Part shown: positions 1 to 7,905 of the stretch, piece after piece | Layout: each line of letters starts with the position of its first letter | How positions within the stretch are numbered: position 1 is the first letter of the stretch | Source of the DNA: AM-1111 sp046302135 | Lineage (GTDB): Bacteria; Bacteroidota; Bacteroidia; B-17B0; Aurantibacillaceae | Length of the DNA stretch: 20,900 nt | Assembly (NCBI GenBank): GCA_046302135.1 | Contig: JBKCIQ010000028.1 | Location: 1-20,900, forward strand | Reading direction: 5' to 3' | The notes under the pieces: model-generated | What the model was told of the DNA's origin: nothing | The model's database searches: none | What the model saw: the letters and a program-made list of their open reading frames with translations, nothing else | Translations under genes and position numbers: made by a program

Positions 1-938
1 CGTTGTTCTCTTTCTTCTTTGCCAAACGAGCGTTTGTATTTACTCGCCATTCTAAAATACTCTTCAGCATTTTTTTTAAGTAATTTGATTTCTTTGAAAT
101 GAACATGATTTTGTATGCTTCCGTCTAACGTACTGTTAATGAGTGCCTCTGAAATTCTCGCGGGATGCCCTATTCTGAGAACTTTTACACCTTGGTCAGT
201 TAGTCTTTCTGTTAATAAATCTACAGCTGTATTTGTTGGTGCACAGACTAAAACCTGCTTTTCCTTTTGTAGTGTTAGACGTATAGCATGTATCAGTGTT
301 GTTGTTTTTCCCGTTCCGGGTGGACCGTGTATTACAGCAACATCCTTTGCCGCAATCACCTTTCTGATAGCTTTGTTTTGTGAAAGATTTAAGCCAGGAA
401 TTAAGATGTTGTCATCTGTTTCATCAAACTTTGATTCTCTTTCACCATTAAATATTTCTCGTAGTTCATGTATGCGGTTATCCTTCGCCTGAATTACAGT
501 TTCTATGGCTTTTTCCATTTGATCATAACTCAGTTCGTCGAATTGTAGATTTATTCCCAATTTTCCTTCATAAACCCACTCCGGCAGATCATCAACTTGT
601 AAAATTATTGCAATACTATTCTTCTGAACATATTTGATAGTTCCCTTAATTTCTTTGATCTGATTATTTTTATTTGAAAATAGAATAACATTTTTTCCTG
701 CAGAAAATTGATGGGGCTCATTAAGATGAATCGTTCTTTCAAGGTTGGCTTGAACGTAATCTCCGTATGCAGGTTCTTCGTTTATCAGATTAACCGGATA
801 CCAGGTCAAGCCGTTTTTTCTTCTTTCCTCAAAACTTGCTTTTAAAAACTGCTCCCGAAATAAACGATAATCTTCATCTCGTTCCTTAATTAAAAGCTCT
901 TTTAGTTTTTTCGAATAATCAACAGAATCCATTTTCAT
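1..938 (-). CDS. SF1 helicase, Upf1/IGHMBP2-like (3' part missing)
   Basis: This is the N-terminal ~312 residues of a superfamily 1 DNA/RNA helicase of the Upf1/IGHMBP2 (SMUBP-2) type; the rest lies beyond the left edge. Reading the minus strand from the ATG at 938 gives an open frame to base 1. Walker A (GPPGTGKTTT) lies near residues 204-213 and motif Ia (CAPTNTAVDLL) near 239. The preceding ~190 residues fit the stalk and beta-barrel 1B region of this family. Motifs II to VI are not in the window. The start follows the hemE stop by 10 nt, so the two genes are probably cotranscribed; a second ATG two codons in (932) is an alternative start. Family members unwind nucleic acid 5' to 3' using ATP. 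The substrate here is unknown. The family call is firm, the specific role is not. Confidence 0.9.
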   Translation of the reverse strand, partial: MKMDSVDYSKKLKELLIKERDEDYRLFREQFLKASFEERRKNGLTWYPVNLINEEPAYGDYVQANLERTIHLNEPHQFSAGKNVILFSNKNNQIKEIKGTIKYVQKNSIAIILQVDDLPEWVYEGKLGINLQFDELSYDQMEKAIETVIQAKDNRIHELREIFNGERESKFDETDDNILIPGLNLSQNKAIRKVIAAKDVAVIHGPPGTGKTTTLIHAIRLTLQKEKQVLVCAPTNTAVDLLTERLTDQGVKVLRIGHPARISEALINSTLDGSIQNHVHFKEIKLLKKNAEEYFRMASKYKRSFGKEEREQ

Positions 939-948
939 TATCTATCTC

Positions 949-1986
949 TCAGAAACTATGCTGTTTCACCGTATCAACAAATAATTTCACTTTTTCTTTA
1001 CTAAGATCAGGGTATAAACCATGTCCAAGATTGGCGATGTATCTGTTTACTCCGAATTCCCGAATCATGTTTTGTGTTTTTTCTACAATTGTTTTATCGT
1101 CGGCAAAAAGCAAACAAGGATCTGCATTTCCCTGGAGTGTTTTAGTGGAGCCAATAATTTTTCTTGCTAATTGAGGTTTTATTGTCCAATCCAAACCAAT
1201 TGTTGCACAATTTAAATCTTTCATTTCTTCGAGAGCGAACCAGGCATCTTTGGCAAATACGGTTACGGGCACAAGTTCATTAATGTCATCGCAAATTATT
1301 TTTATATACTTCATGGCAAATTCAGAATATTGTTCAGGCCCGAGTATGCCTGCCCAAGAATCAAAAAGCTGAATAATATTTGCTCCTGCTTTAACTTGTG
1401 CTTTCAGATAGTTGATTGTACTTAAAGTAATCTTTTCAAGTAAAGCATGCGATAACTTAGGTTCTTTATATAAAAACTGTTTGGCTTTACTGAAAGTTTT
1501 ACTTCCACTTCCTTCAACCATATAAGCCAAAATAGTCCATGGAGCACCTGCAAATCCGATTAGTGGAACGCGTTGATTTAATTCTTTTTTGGTTAATCGA
1601 ATCGCTTCAAATACATATTCAAGATTTTCTTCGGGAGCAACAACAATATTATCTACATCTGATTTAGTCTGAATGGTTTTTGGAAAATTGGGTCCTTTAG
1701 ATTCTATCATTTCATACGGCAAGCCCATTGCTTCGGGTATTACTAGAATATCTGAAAATATGATGGCGGCATCAACTCCTAATATATCCACCGGCTGAAC
1801 CGTTACTTCTGCCGCAAGCTCAGGTGATTTCACAAACTCAATAAAATTTTTCGCCTTCGATCTTGTTGCTCTATATTCTGGAAGAACCCTACCTGCTTGA
1901 CGCATTAACCACACAGGAATTCTTTCAACATCTTGCCCTAAAGCCGATCTTATGATAAGATCATTTTCAATTTTTTCTTTCATCAT
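949..1986 (-). CDS. hemE: Uroporphyrinogen decarboxylase HemE
   Basis: Cytoplasmic enzyme that removes four carboxyl groups from uroporphyrinogen III to give coproporphyrinogen III in haem synthesis. The N-terminal signature PVWLMRQAGRVLPEYR is intact (near residue 25), followed by the FSDILVIPEAMG segment with the catalytic aspartate, the second family signature GFAGAPWTILAYMVEG, and the C-terminal LGHGLYPD segment. Length (~345 aa) is normal. The frame can be extended to a TTG at 1992, but two adjacent ATG codons at 1986 and 1983 are better starts because a TAAATTTG promoter box (1997-1990) covers that TTG. It is the first gene of a probable unit with the helicase downstream, and it diverges from the phasin-like gene at 2120. 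No other haem gene is visible in the window. Confidence 0.97.
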   Translation of the reverse strand: MMKEKIENDLIIRSALGQDVERIPVWLMRQAGRVLPEYRATRSKAKNFIEFVKSPELAAEVTVQPVDILGVDAAIIFSDILVIPEAMGLPYEMIESKGPNFPKTIQTKSDVDNIVVAPEENLEYVFEAIRLTKKELNQRVPLIGFAGAPWTILAYMVEGSGSKTFSKAKQFLYKEPKLSHALLEKITLSTINYLKAQVKAGANIIQLFDSWAGILGPEQYSEFAMKYIKIICDDINELVPVTVFAKDAWFALEEMKDLNCATIGLDWTIKPQLARKIIGSTKTLQGNADPCLLFADDKTIVEKTQNMIREFGVNRYIANLGHGLYPDLSKEKVKLFVDTVKQHSF

Positions 1987-1989
1987 ATG

Positions 1990-1997
1990 CAAATTTA
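1990..1997 (-). promoter_or_regulatory. -7 promoter box of hemE (TAAATTTG)
   Basis: The minus strand reads TAAATTTG, an exact match to the Bacteroidota -7 consensus TAnnTTTG. It ends only 3 to 6 nt before the two candidate ATG codons, which would make the hemE mRNA leaderless or nearly so. No TTTG was found at the usual ~19-nt spacing upstream, so this is a half-supported promoter. Confidence 0.5.
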
Positions 1998-2119
1998 AGT
2001 TTTACTTATCAAAGTAATTCAATTAAAATTTTAATGATTTTCCTTAGTTTTATTTTGAGGTCTTAGATACGCTAATTTCAATAGGCACAAATTTTTGTTT
2101 TCTTTCTAGAAAAACGTAG

Positions 2120-2494
2120 ATGTCTAAAAAATCATTGGTTGACTGGCTTAATCTCTCTGCCAATCTTTATTTAATTTCAAAAGATGATGATGTGCGGAAA
2201 ATTATGTCGAAATTTTCTTCATTTATTATTGAAAAGATTGAAAAAGAAGGTGACGATAAAAATAAAAATGACGACGTTGCATTTTCAGCTAGATTAAAAG
2301 AACGTATCAAAGAGGCTGAAGAAGAATTCCTAAAGCAAATGCAATTTCTACTTCCAATTATTTATGATAAAATTCATCTGGTTCACAATGAAAGATTCAA
2401 AAGAACAGAAGATGAATTGAATAATTTGAAAAGAGAAGTAGCGCTGATTGAAGCAAAATTTGTTGCCATGCAAAGAAATGGCAAAATCCATTAA
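2120..2494 (+). CDS. Small coiled-coil protein, phasin-like (PhaF/COG3937 type)
   Basis: A 124-residue soluble protein with no signal peptide or membrane segment. It is almost entirely helical and charged. The N-terminal helix (1-40) is followed by a lysine/aspartate-rich linker (42-53), then heptad-like helices from about 55 to 120 suited to a coiled coil. The layout resembles small 'polyhydroxyalkanoate synthesis regulator phasin' proteins, which from my recollection are often encoded beside AarF/UbiB genes, as here: the kinase-like gene starts 39 nt downstream on the same strand. The resemblance is architectural, not a motif match, and no PHA synthase is visible, so a storage-granule role should not be assumed. 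It may be a helper or scaffold of the UbiB-like protein. It diverges from hemE across a ~130-nt gap. Confidence 0.8.
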   Translation: MSKKSLVDWLNLSANLYLISKDDDVRKIMSKFSSFIIEKIEKEGDDKNKNDDVAFSARLKERIKEAEEEFLKQMQFLLPIIYDKIHLVHNERFKRTEDELNNLKREVALIEAKFVAMQRNGKIH

Positions 2495-2533
2495 GTTTAA
2501 AATATAATTCTAATTAACAAGTTTCAGTCCTAA

Positions 2534-4252
2534 ATGGATTTACGTTCTGTTTTTAACCAACGATTTAAAAATTTCAGACGCTACAGGCAAATTTTGCGAG
2601 TACTGTTGCATTATGGGTTTGAGGAGACGGTGACCTACATGGAGGAAAAAAAGCGTTTCGGGTTCATTAGGAAATTTATACCGCGCGCAACCATTGAGAG
2701 AGCTAAACATCTCACGAAGTGGGAAAAAATGCGTTTGGTTTGTGAGGAACTAGGACCAACATTTGTGAAGTTTGGCCAATTGATGAGTAACAGGCCTGAT
2801 GTTTTACCAATTGGGCTTATAGTTGAGTTAGAAAAGCTGCAGGATGGTGTTCCTCCTGTTAAATCTGCGATAGCGATTAAGTTGCTGGAAGATGAACTCG
2901 GGAAAAAAATCACTGATGTTTTTGAGAGTTTTGAAAATGAAGCTTTTGCTTCTGCCTCAATGGCCCAGGTGCATAAGGCCAAGCTTCGTGGTGGAGAAAG
3001 TGTAGTGATTAAAATTCAACGCCCAGGAATTAAAGAAGTAATTGAGTCAGATATTCGTGTAATGAAATATCTGGCTGAAGTGCTCACGCAAAGAATTCCT
3101 TCATTAAAAAGTATTGATCCTCCCGGTTTAGTAAGGAATTTTGAGGAAAGTATAATGCGTGAGCTGGATTTTGTTCATGAATCTGTAAACATTAAAAGAT
3201 TTCATGCAAATTTTTCTCAATTGAAAAAAGGTCAGGTTGCTATCCGTTCGCCTAAGGTTTTTTCCGAATTCAGCACTTCTAGAGTTCTTACAATGGAGTT
3301 TATTGATGGAGTAAAAATTAATGACATTAAAAAGCTTAGGCAGTTTGGATATGACAGAAAACTGATTGCTAAACGTTTGGCGGAAGCATATCTTATGCAG
3401 ATATTTAACCATGGTTTTTTTCATGCTGATCCTCATCCGGGTAATTTATTAGTATTGAAAGATAGTGTAATCTGTTTTTTGGATTATGGGATGATGGGTA
3501 ATATAATGCAACGCGATTTGGAGCAATTGGGACGAATGTTCAATGCAGTCAGATCAAAAGATGTCAGAAAAATCTTATTTGCTTTACAGCAACTCTCAGA
3601 TCAGCCTGTTGTAAAAAAGAAACGTGCCTTGGAAGCTGATTTAAATGAGTTCGTTCAGAACCATGCTTTCAGAAAAATTAATAAAAATGAAATGAGCACT
3701 ATTCTTATTGACCTGAAGGACATTATTGTTAAGTATGGACTAAAAGCCCCGTCTCATTTTTTTCTGCTTGGAAGATCAATGATGGCAGCGGAAGGTGTAA
3801 TAAGACAACTCGATCCTGATCTTGATTTGGAAAAAATGTCAAGACCATACATTTTTGAAGCTTTAGTAAAACATTACAATCCCTCTCAGTTTGCACAAAG
3901 AGTATTGAGTTCAGTATACGAGTTGGGGATGTATATGGAAGAGTTTCCACGGGATATAAAAACTGCAATCAGAAAAATAAATACCGGAGAGGTTCAGGTC
4001 GATCTAACTCATAAAGGAATAGACCCGCTGGCAAATACCATACATACCACGGGGCGGCAATTGGTTTATGCAATGATTTTATCTGCTTTGATTGTAGCTT
4101 CAACCCTAATGATCATATTTGATGTTCATCCGCATTGGGGAACAAAATCGCTTTGGGGAATTCTGGGTTTTATTTTTTCCGGCATTATTACATGGCGGAT
4201 GCTAAGGATGAATGGTAATAATAATACAAGTAATATTTTAGAAAAAGAATAA
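2534..4252 (+). CDS. UbiB/ABC1-type atypical kinase (AarF family)
   Basis: A 572-residue member of the ABC1/ADCK/UbiB protein-kinase-like family, ATPases linked to quinone and isoprenoid-lipid metabolism at membranes. Visible hallmarks are the family-specific KFGQ motif (KxGQ, residues 79-82), the alanine/serine-rich nucleotide loop ASASMAQVH (139-147) in place of a glycine-rich loop, the VVIKIQRPG lysine (~160), ELDFVHE (~210-216), the catalytic HADPHPGN (297-304) and the metal-binding DYG (317-319). Two hydrophobic helices near residues 515-560 anchor the C-terminus, as in UbiB. It follows the phasin-like gene by 39 nt and probably shares its transcript. The 3' end meets the convergent gene at 4255 with only 2 nt between. 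Bacteroidota use menaquinone, so a quinone-related role is plausible, but the substrate cannot be read from the sequence. Confidence 0.95.
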   Translation: MDLRSVFNQRFKNFRRYRQILRVLLHYGFEETVTYMEEKKRFGFIRKFIPRATIERAKHLTKWEKMRLVCEELGPTFVKFGQLMSNRPDVLPIGLIVELEKLQDGVPPVKSAIAIKLLEDELGKKITDVFESFENEAFASASMAQVHKAKLRGGESVVIKIQRPGIKEVIESDIRVMKYLAEVLTQRIPSLKSIDPPGLVRNFEESIMRELDFVHESVNIKRFHANFSQLKKGQVAIRSPKVFSEFSTSRVLTMEFIDGVKINDIKKLRQFGYDRKLIAKRLAEAYLMQIFNHGFFHADPHPGNLLVLKDSVICFLDYGMMGNIMQRDLEQLGRMFNAVRSKDVRKILFALQQLSDQPVVKKKRALEADLNEFVQNHAFRKINKNEMSTILIDLKDIIVKYGLKAPSHFFLLGRSMMAAEGVIRQLDPDLDLEKMSRPYIFEALVKHYNPSQFAQRVLSSVYELGMYMEEFPRDIKTAIRKINTGEVQVDLTHKGIDPLANTIHTTGRQLVYAMILSALIVASTLMIIFDVHPHWGTKSLWGILGFIFSGIITWRMLRMNGNNNTSNILEKE

Positions 4253-4254
4253 GA

Positions 4255-4944
4255 TTACCATTCACTTTCTCCGAGCCATTTTTTTAGCTTCTCTGATTTT
4301 GGAAATAATGCATGTGCCAGTTCATCCCAGCAGATAAAAGCACCGGCAGAGTAGAGTGGTGAGTTCAACTGCTTAATCATGGCAACATCGTTTACAATCA
4401 TGAATCTGTAGCCAATTGTACTGCCAATTCCAAGCCATTTAAAAATCTTGAATTTGATATTGATGGCAGGATTATACAGCGCTATGAAGTCTCCTATTCT
4501 TCTATTGGTTTCTCCATTAGATAAGTACTCATATTTACTAAACCCTCCTGCAACCTCCACTTGAGAACTTAAGGTCCAACGTTTGCTTTTATGAAAAACA
4601 AAATCAACATAATAACACAAATAACGAAATGTAAAACGGTTGTTTTTATATGCAACGCTTCCATTTAGATCTGGTAACAGTGATGATTTGCTTAGATCTG
4701 AATTGAGCCATGCATATCCGCCTCCTATGCTTATTTTTTTACCAAAAGTAACTCCGAGCTTAAGACTCACCACTTCAATTCTATCCCCATTTGAAAATGA
4801 ATTTTTAGATTCGTATCTGAAATCAAAACTCTTTCCGGAGGTAAAAGCTTTGTGTAAAGTATCAACGTACTGCGACTTTAAATCTATGCTATTGAAAATT
4901 AAAAAAGCAAATATTAAAACGTTGATATATTGTTTTGATTTCAA
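4255..4944 (-). CDS. Exported hypothetical protein, probable beta-barrel or beta-rich envelope protein
   Basis: I do not recognise a named family. The 229-residue product begins with a clear signal peptide (residues 1 to about 25, hydrophobic core VLIFAFLIF). The rest is rich in short alternating strands with aromatic residues, such as VVSLKLGVTFG, ISIGGGYAW and FTFRYLCYYVDFVF, as expected for a small outer-membrane barrel or a periplasmic beta protein. The only sensible start is TTG at 4944: no in-frame ATG precedes the signal peptide, and the next methionines lie deep in the protein. It starts 4 nt after the alaS stop, so it should be translated from the alaS mRNA although the functions look unrelated. 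Its 3' end abuts ubiB in convergent orientation with no room for a separate terminator. Confidence 0.8.
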   Translation of the reverse strand: MKSKQYINVLIFAFLIFNSIDLKSQYVDTLHKAFTSGKSFDFRYESKNSFSNGDRIEVVSLKLGVTFGKKISIGGGYAWLNSDLSKSSLLPDLNGSVAYKNNRFTFRYLCYYVDFVFHKSKRWTLSSQVEVAGGFSKYEYLSNGETNRRIGDFIALYNPAINIKFKIFKWLGIGSTIGYRFMIVNDVAMIKQLNSPLYSAGAFICWDELAHALFPKSEKLKKWLGESEW

Positions 4945-4948
4945 TATT

Positions 4949-7615
4949 TTATTTCAAAAAATTTTCTGCAGATTTTAATGCTGCCCTAATTCCCTCTGGA
5001 TATGTACCACCGGCTGTTGCATAGAAAGCTTGACCTCCTCCTCCTCCCCGAATTTCTTTGCTGATCTCACGAACTATATTGCTTGCATTCAGATTTCTTT
5101 CTTTAACCAAGCTATCTGATAGAATTACTGAAAGAGTTGCCTTACCATTTATTTCAGCCCCTATTACGCAGTATAAGCTTTCAGATTGACCTCTCATCTC
5201 AAATAAAATATTTTTCAATTCTTCGGCACTGTTAAGTTCAACTATTTCAGCGACGAAGTTGATGCCTTCTTTATTTATGATTTTTGAAATGAGTTCTTTT
5301 TTAATTGAAACAGCTTTTTCTCTATTAAGCTTTTGCAACTCTTTATGCAGCTGATTATTTTCCTCTATAAGCGTTTGAACACTTTTGCAAAGATCTTTCG
5401 GGTTTTTAAGAATCGATTTTATTTGATTAAAAATTTCAGTTTGTGTATCAAAAAATTCTTCAGCCTTTAAAGAGGTGATGGCTTCAATCCTTCGAACACC
5501 GGATGCAACAGCACCTTCTGAAGTAATCTTAAATAAGCCAATTTGACCGGTTGCATTCACATGTGTTCCGCCGCAAAGTTCAATGGAGTAATCTTTGTCA
5601 AAAGTTACAACTCGTACAATTTCTCCATATTTCTCTCCGAAAAGAGCCATTGCTCCTGTCTTTTTAGCTTCTTCTATATTCATTAATTTGATTTCAGATG
5701 CAATGTTTTCTCTTATCTTTTCATTCACCATTTTCTCAACCTTCATTAGTTCTTCGTCAGTTAATTTTGAAAAATGGGAAAAATCAAACCTGAGGTATTC
5801 GTCATTTACTAAACTCCCTTTCTGTTCCACATGTGTACCCAACACAGATCTTAATGCGGCATGCATAAGATGTGTAGCACTATGGTTATTGCTGGTCAAT
5901 CCTCTTTTTTGTCGGTTTACTTTTGCTCTAAAACGATCAATTATATTATCAGGTAATTTTTCTGTGACATGAATAATCAATCCACTTTCTTTAATGGTGT
6001 TGATGATCTCAATCTTTTCTTCATGATGTTCTAAAGTTCCGTGATCACCTACCTGCCCCCCACTTTCTGCATAAAACGGTGTTTTATTCAATAATAGATG
6101 ATAAAGCTCTTTGGTTTTTGTTTTTACCTTTCTGAATCTTGTGATGTAGCAATCACATTCTAATTCATCATAGCCGATGAATTCGCAGGAGCTTCCTGCT
6201 TCCGTCTGCCATTGAACCGCGGTGAAAATCCAGTCCGCAGATTCTTTTTCTGTTGCTTCTTTACTTCTCTTTTTCTGCTCATCTAAATATTTTTTAAAAC
6301 CTTCTTCATCAATTTCAAGGTCGTATCCTTTAGCAATGAGAGCTGTCAAATCAACCGGGAAACCGAAGGTGTCATATAAATCAAACACCATTTTTCCATT
6401 TACAACTTTGCTTTTCTTTTGCAGGATCATTTCCATACAAACCGTATCAATTTTTCTTAAACCAACCTCAAGTGTTTTGAAGAATGAACTTTCTTCTTCT
6501 TTGATGACTTTTTCTATTAGTAATTTTTGGTTTTTTAATTCCGGAAATGCATCGCCCATTTGATGTGCAAGTACTGGTACAAGTCTGAATAAAAACGGTT
6601 CCTTCAATCCAAGTGATTGATATCCGTAACGAACAGCTCTTCTCAGAATTCTTCTAATAACATATCCTGCACCGGTAGCAGATGGAAGTTGTCCGTCAGC
6701 AATTGCAAAAGATATAGCTCTTATATGATCTGCAATTACCCTTATGGCAATATTTAGAATCCTGTGATTTTTGTGATGTAATTCGTCATTGGGTTTATAA
6801 TGATGTCCACAAAGTTCTTCTATCTTTTCAATCAGAGGGCCAAAAACATCAGTATCATATGTTGAAGATTTTCCTTGTAGCACCATACAGAGTCTTTCAA
6901 AGCCCATACCTGTATCTACATGTTGCTTAGGCAACTTTACTAGAGAGCCATCTGCACGTCTCTCGAACTCCATAAATACATTGTTCCAAATTTCAATAAC
7001 CTGTGCGTGTCCGGTGTTTACAAGGTCTCTTCCAGGAATTTTTTTTATCTCTTCTTCTGATCTTGCATCATAATGAATCTCACTGCAGGGTCCACAGGGG
7101 CCTGTGTCACCCATTTCCCAGAAATTATCTTTTTTGTTACCTTTTAAAATTTTTGATTCATCAACAAAATTCTTCCAACAGTCGTAAGCTTCCTGATCGA
7201 ATGCAACATTATTTTCCTGATCTCCCTCGAAGACGGTTACGTATAATCTGTTTTTATCAATTTTGTAAACAGAGGTTAGTAATTCCCATGCCCATGTTAT
7301 TGCTTCCTTTTTAAAGTAATCTCCGAAACTCCAGTTACCCAGCATCTCAAACATGGTGTGGTGATAAGTGTCAACTCCTACTTCTTCCAGATCGTTATGT
7401 TTACCGCTTACCCTAAGACATTTCTGCGTATCAGCAATTCTTGAATATTTTATAGGACTATTACCAAGAAAAAGATCTTTGAACGGAGCCATACCGCTGT
7501 TATTAAACATTAACGTAGGATCATTCTTCACCACCATAGGTGCACTTGGCACAATTTCATGATTTTTCGATTTGAAAAACTCCAAAAACGTCTTTCTGAC
7601 TTCAACGGATTTCAT
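4949..7615 (-). CDS. alaS: Alanyl-tRNA synthetase
   Basis: Attaches alanine to tRNA-Ala in the cytoplasm. The full-length protein (888 aa) shows every domain in order. The class II catalytic core (1-~240) begins with the SxPMVVxNDPTLMFxNSGM segment and includes MLGNWSFGDYF and GDTGPCGPCSEIHYD. The tRNA-recognition helices follow. The editing domain has the zinc-binding HSATH (H578, H582) and CGGTH (C681, H685). A coiled coil (about 745-775) leads to the C-terminal DHHA1 domain with the glycine run GGGGGQAF. The ATG at 7615 gives the standard MKSxEVRxxFLxFF N-terminus. The small exported-protein gene follows after 4 nt. The nearest gene upstream is divergent, 290 nt away. No frameshift or missing motif was seen. 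Confidence 0.98.
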   Translation of the reverse strand: MKSVEVRKTFLEFFKSKNHEIVPSAPMVVKNDPTLMFNNSGMAPFKDLFLGNSPIKYSRIADTQKCLRVSGKHNDLEEVGVDTYHHTMFEMLGNWSFGDYFKKEAITWAWELLTSVYKIDKNRLYVTVFEGDQENNVAFDQEAYDCWKNFVDESKILKGNKKDNFWEMGDTGPCGPCSEIHYDARSEEEIKKIPGRDLVNTGHAQVIEIWNNVFMEFERRADGSLVKLPKQHVDTGMGFERLCMVLQGKSSTYDTDVFGPLIEKIEELCGHHYKPNDELHHKNHRILNIAIRVIADHIRAISFAIADGQLPSATGAGYVIRRILRRAVRYGYQSLGLKEPFLFRLVPVLAHQMGDAFPELKNQKLLIEKVIKEEESSFFKTLEVGLRKIDTVCMEMILQKKSKVVNGKMVFDLYDTFGFPVDLTALIAKGYDLEIDEEGFKKYLDEQKKRSKEATEKESADWIFTAVQWQTEAGSSCEFIGYDELECDCYITRFRKVKTKTKELYHLLLNKTPFYAESGGQVGDHGTLEHHEEKIEIINTIKESGLIIHVTEKLPDNIIDRFRAKVNRQKRGLTSNNHSATHLMHAALRSVLGTHVEQKGSLVNDEYLRFDFSHFSKLTDEELMKVEKMVNEKIRENIASEIKLMNIEEAKKTGAMALFGEKYGEIVRVVTFDKDYSIELCGGTHVNATGQIGLFKITSEGAVASGVRRIEAITSLKAEEFFDTQTEIFNQIKSILKNPKDLCKSVQTLIEENNQLHKELQKLNREKAVSIKKELISKIINKEGINFVAEIVELNSAEELKNILFEMRGQSESLYCVIGAEINGKATLSVILSDSLVKERNLNASNIVREISKEIRGGGGGQAFYATAGGTYPEGIRAALKSAENFLK

Positions 7616-7905
7616 AGTGAAATTTTATTAAAACTTAAAAAAATATTATTTTAATTTAGAGTGTAAATTTAATTGATTTAGGCCTGATTTTTCAAGTAAC
7701 CAGCCAGTTGTTTTAAACAAGAAATGATATATCAGAAATTATTGATGGTTGCTACTACTACTGTTAAATTTTTTGCCGAAATATTATTGTTTTTAAATAA
7801 TTTGAAAATTAGTGACATCCATTTTTTTATAAAATATTGATAGATTTTTAATTTCTTCATAACTTATTCTATATCTGTTCACTAATTTCGTGTCAAATTT
7901 AATAA
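7616..7905. other. AT-rich divergent intergenic region (alaS / OmpA lipoprotein)
   Basis: A 290-nt gap that should hold both divergent promoters. On the minus strand TAAATTTA (7671-7664) is a one-mismatch -7 box about 50 nt before alaS, with a TTG 21 nt upstream of it. On the plus strand TAATTTCG sits about 20 nt before the lipoprotein ATG, also one mismatch. A 13-nt palindrome TTGTTTTAAACAA lies at 7708-7720. A 38-codon ATG frame runs from 7724 to 7840 with a hydrophobic middle, but nothing supports translation. No tRNA or known RNA element was recognised. Confidence 0.5.

Noticed and set aside
115..492. 125-codon plus-strand open frame
   Set aside because: It lies antisense to the Walker A and flanking region of the SF1 helicase, which has clear family motifs; the antisense product resembles nothing.
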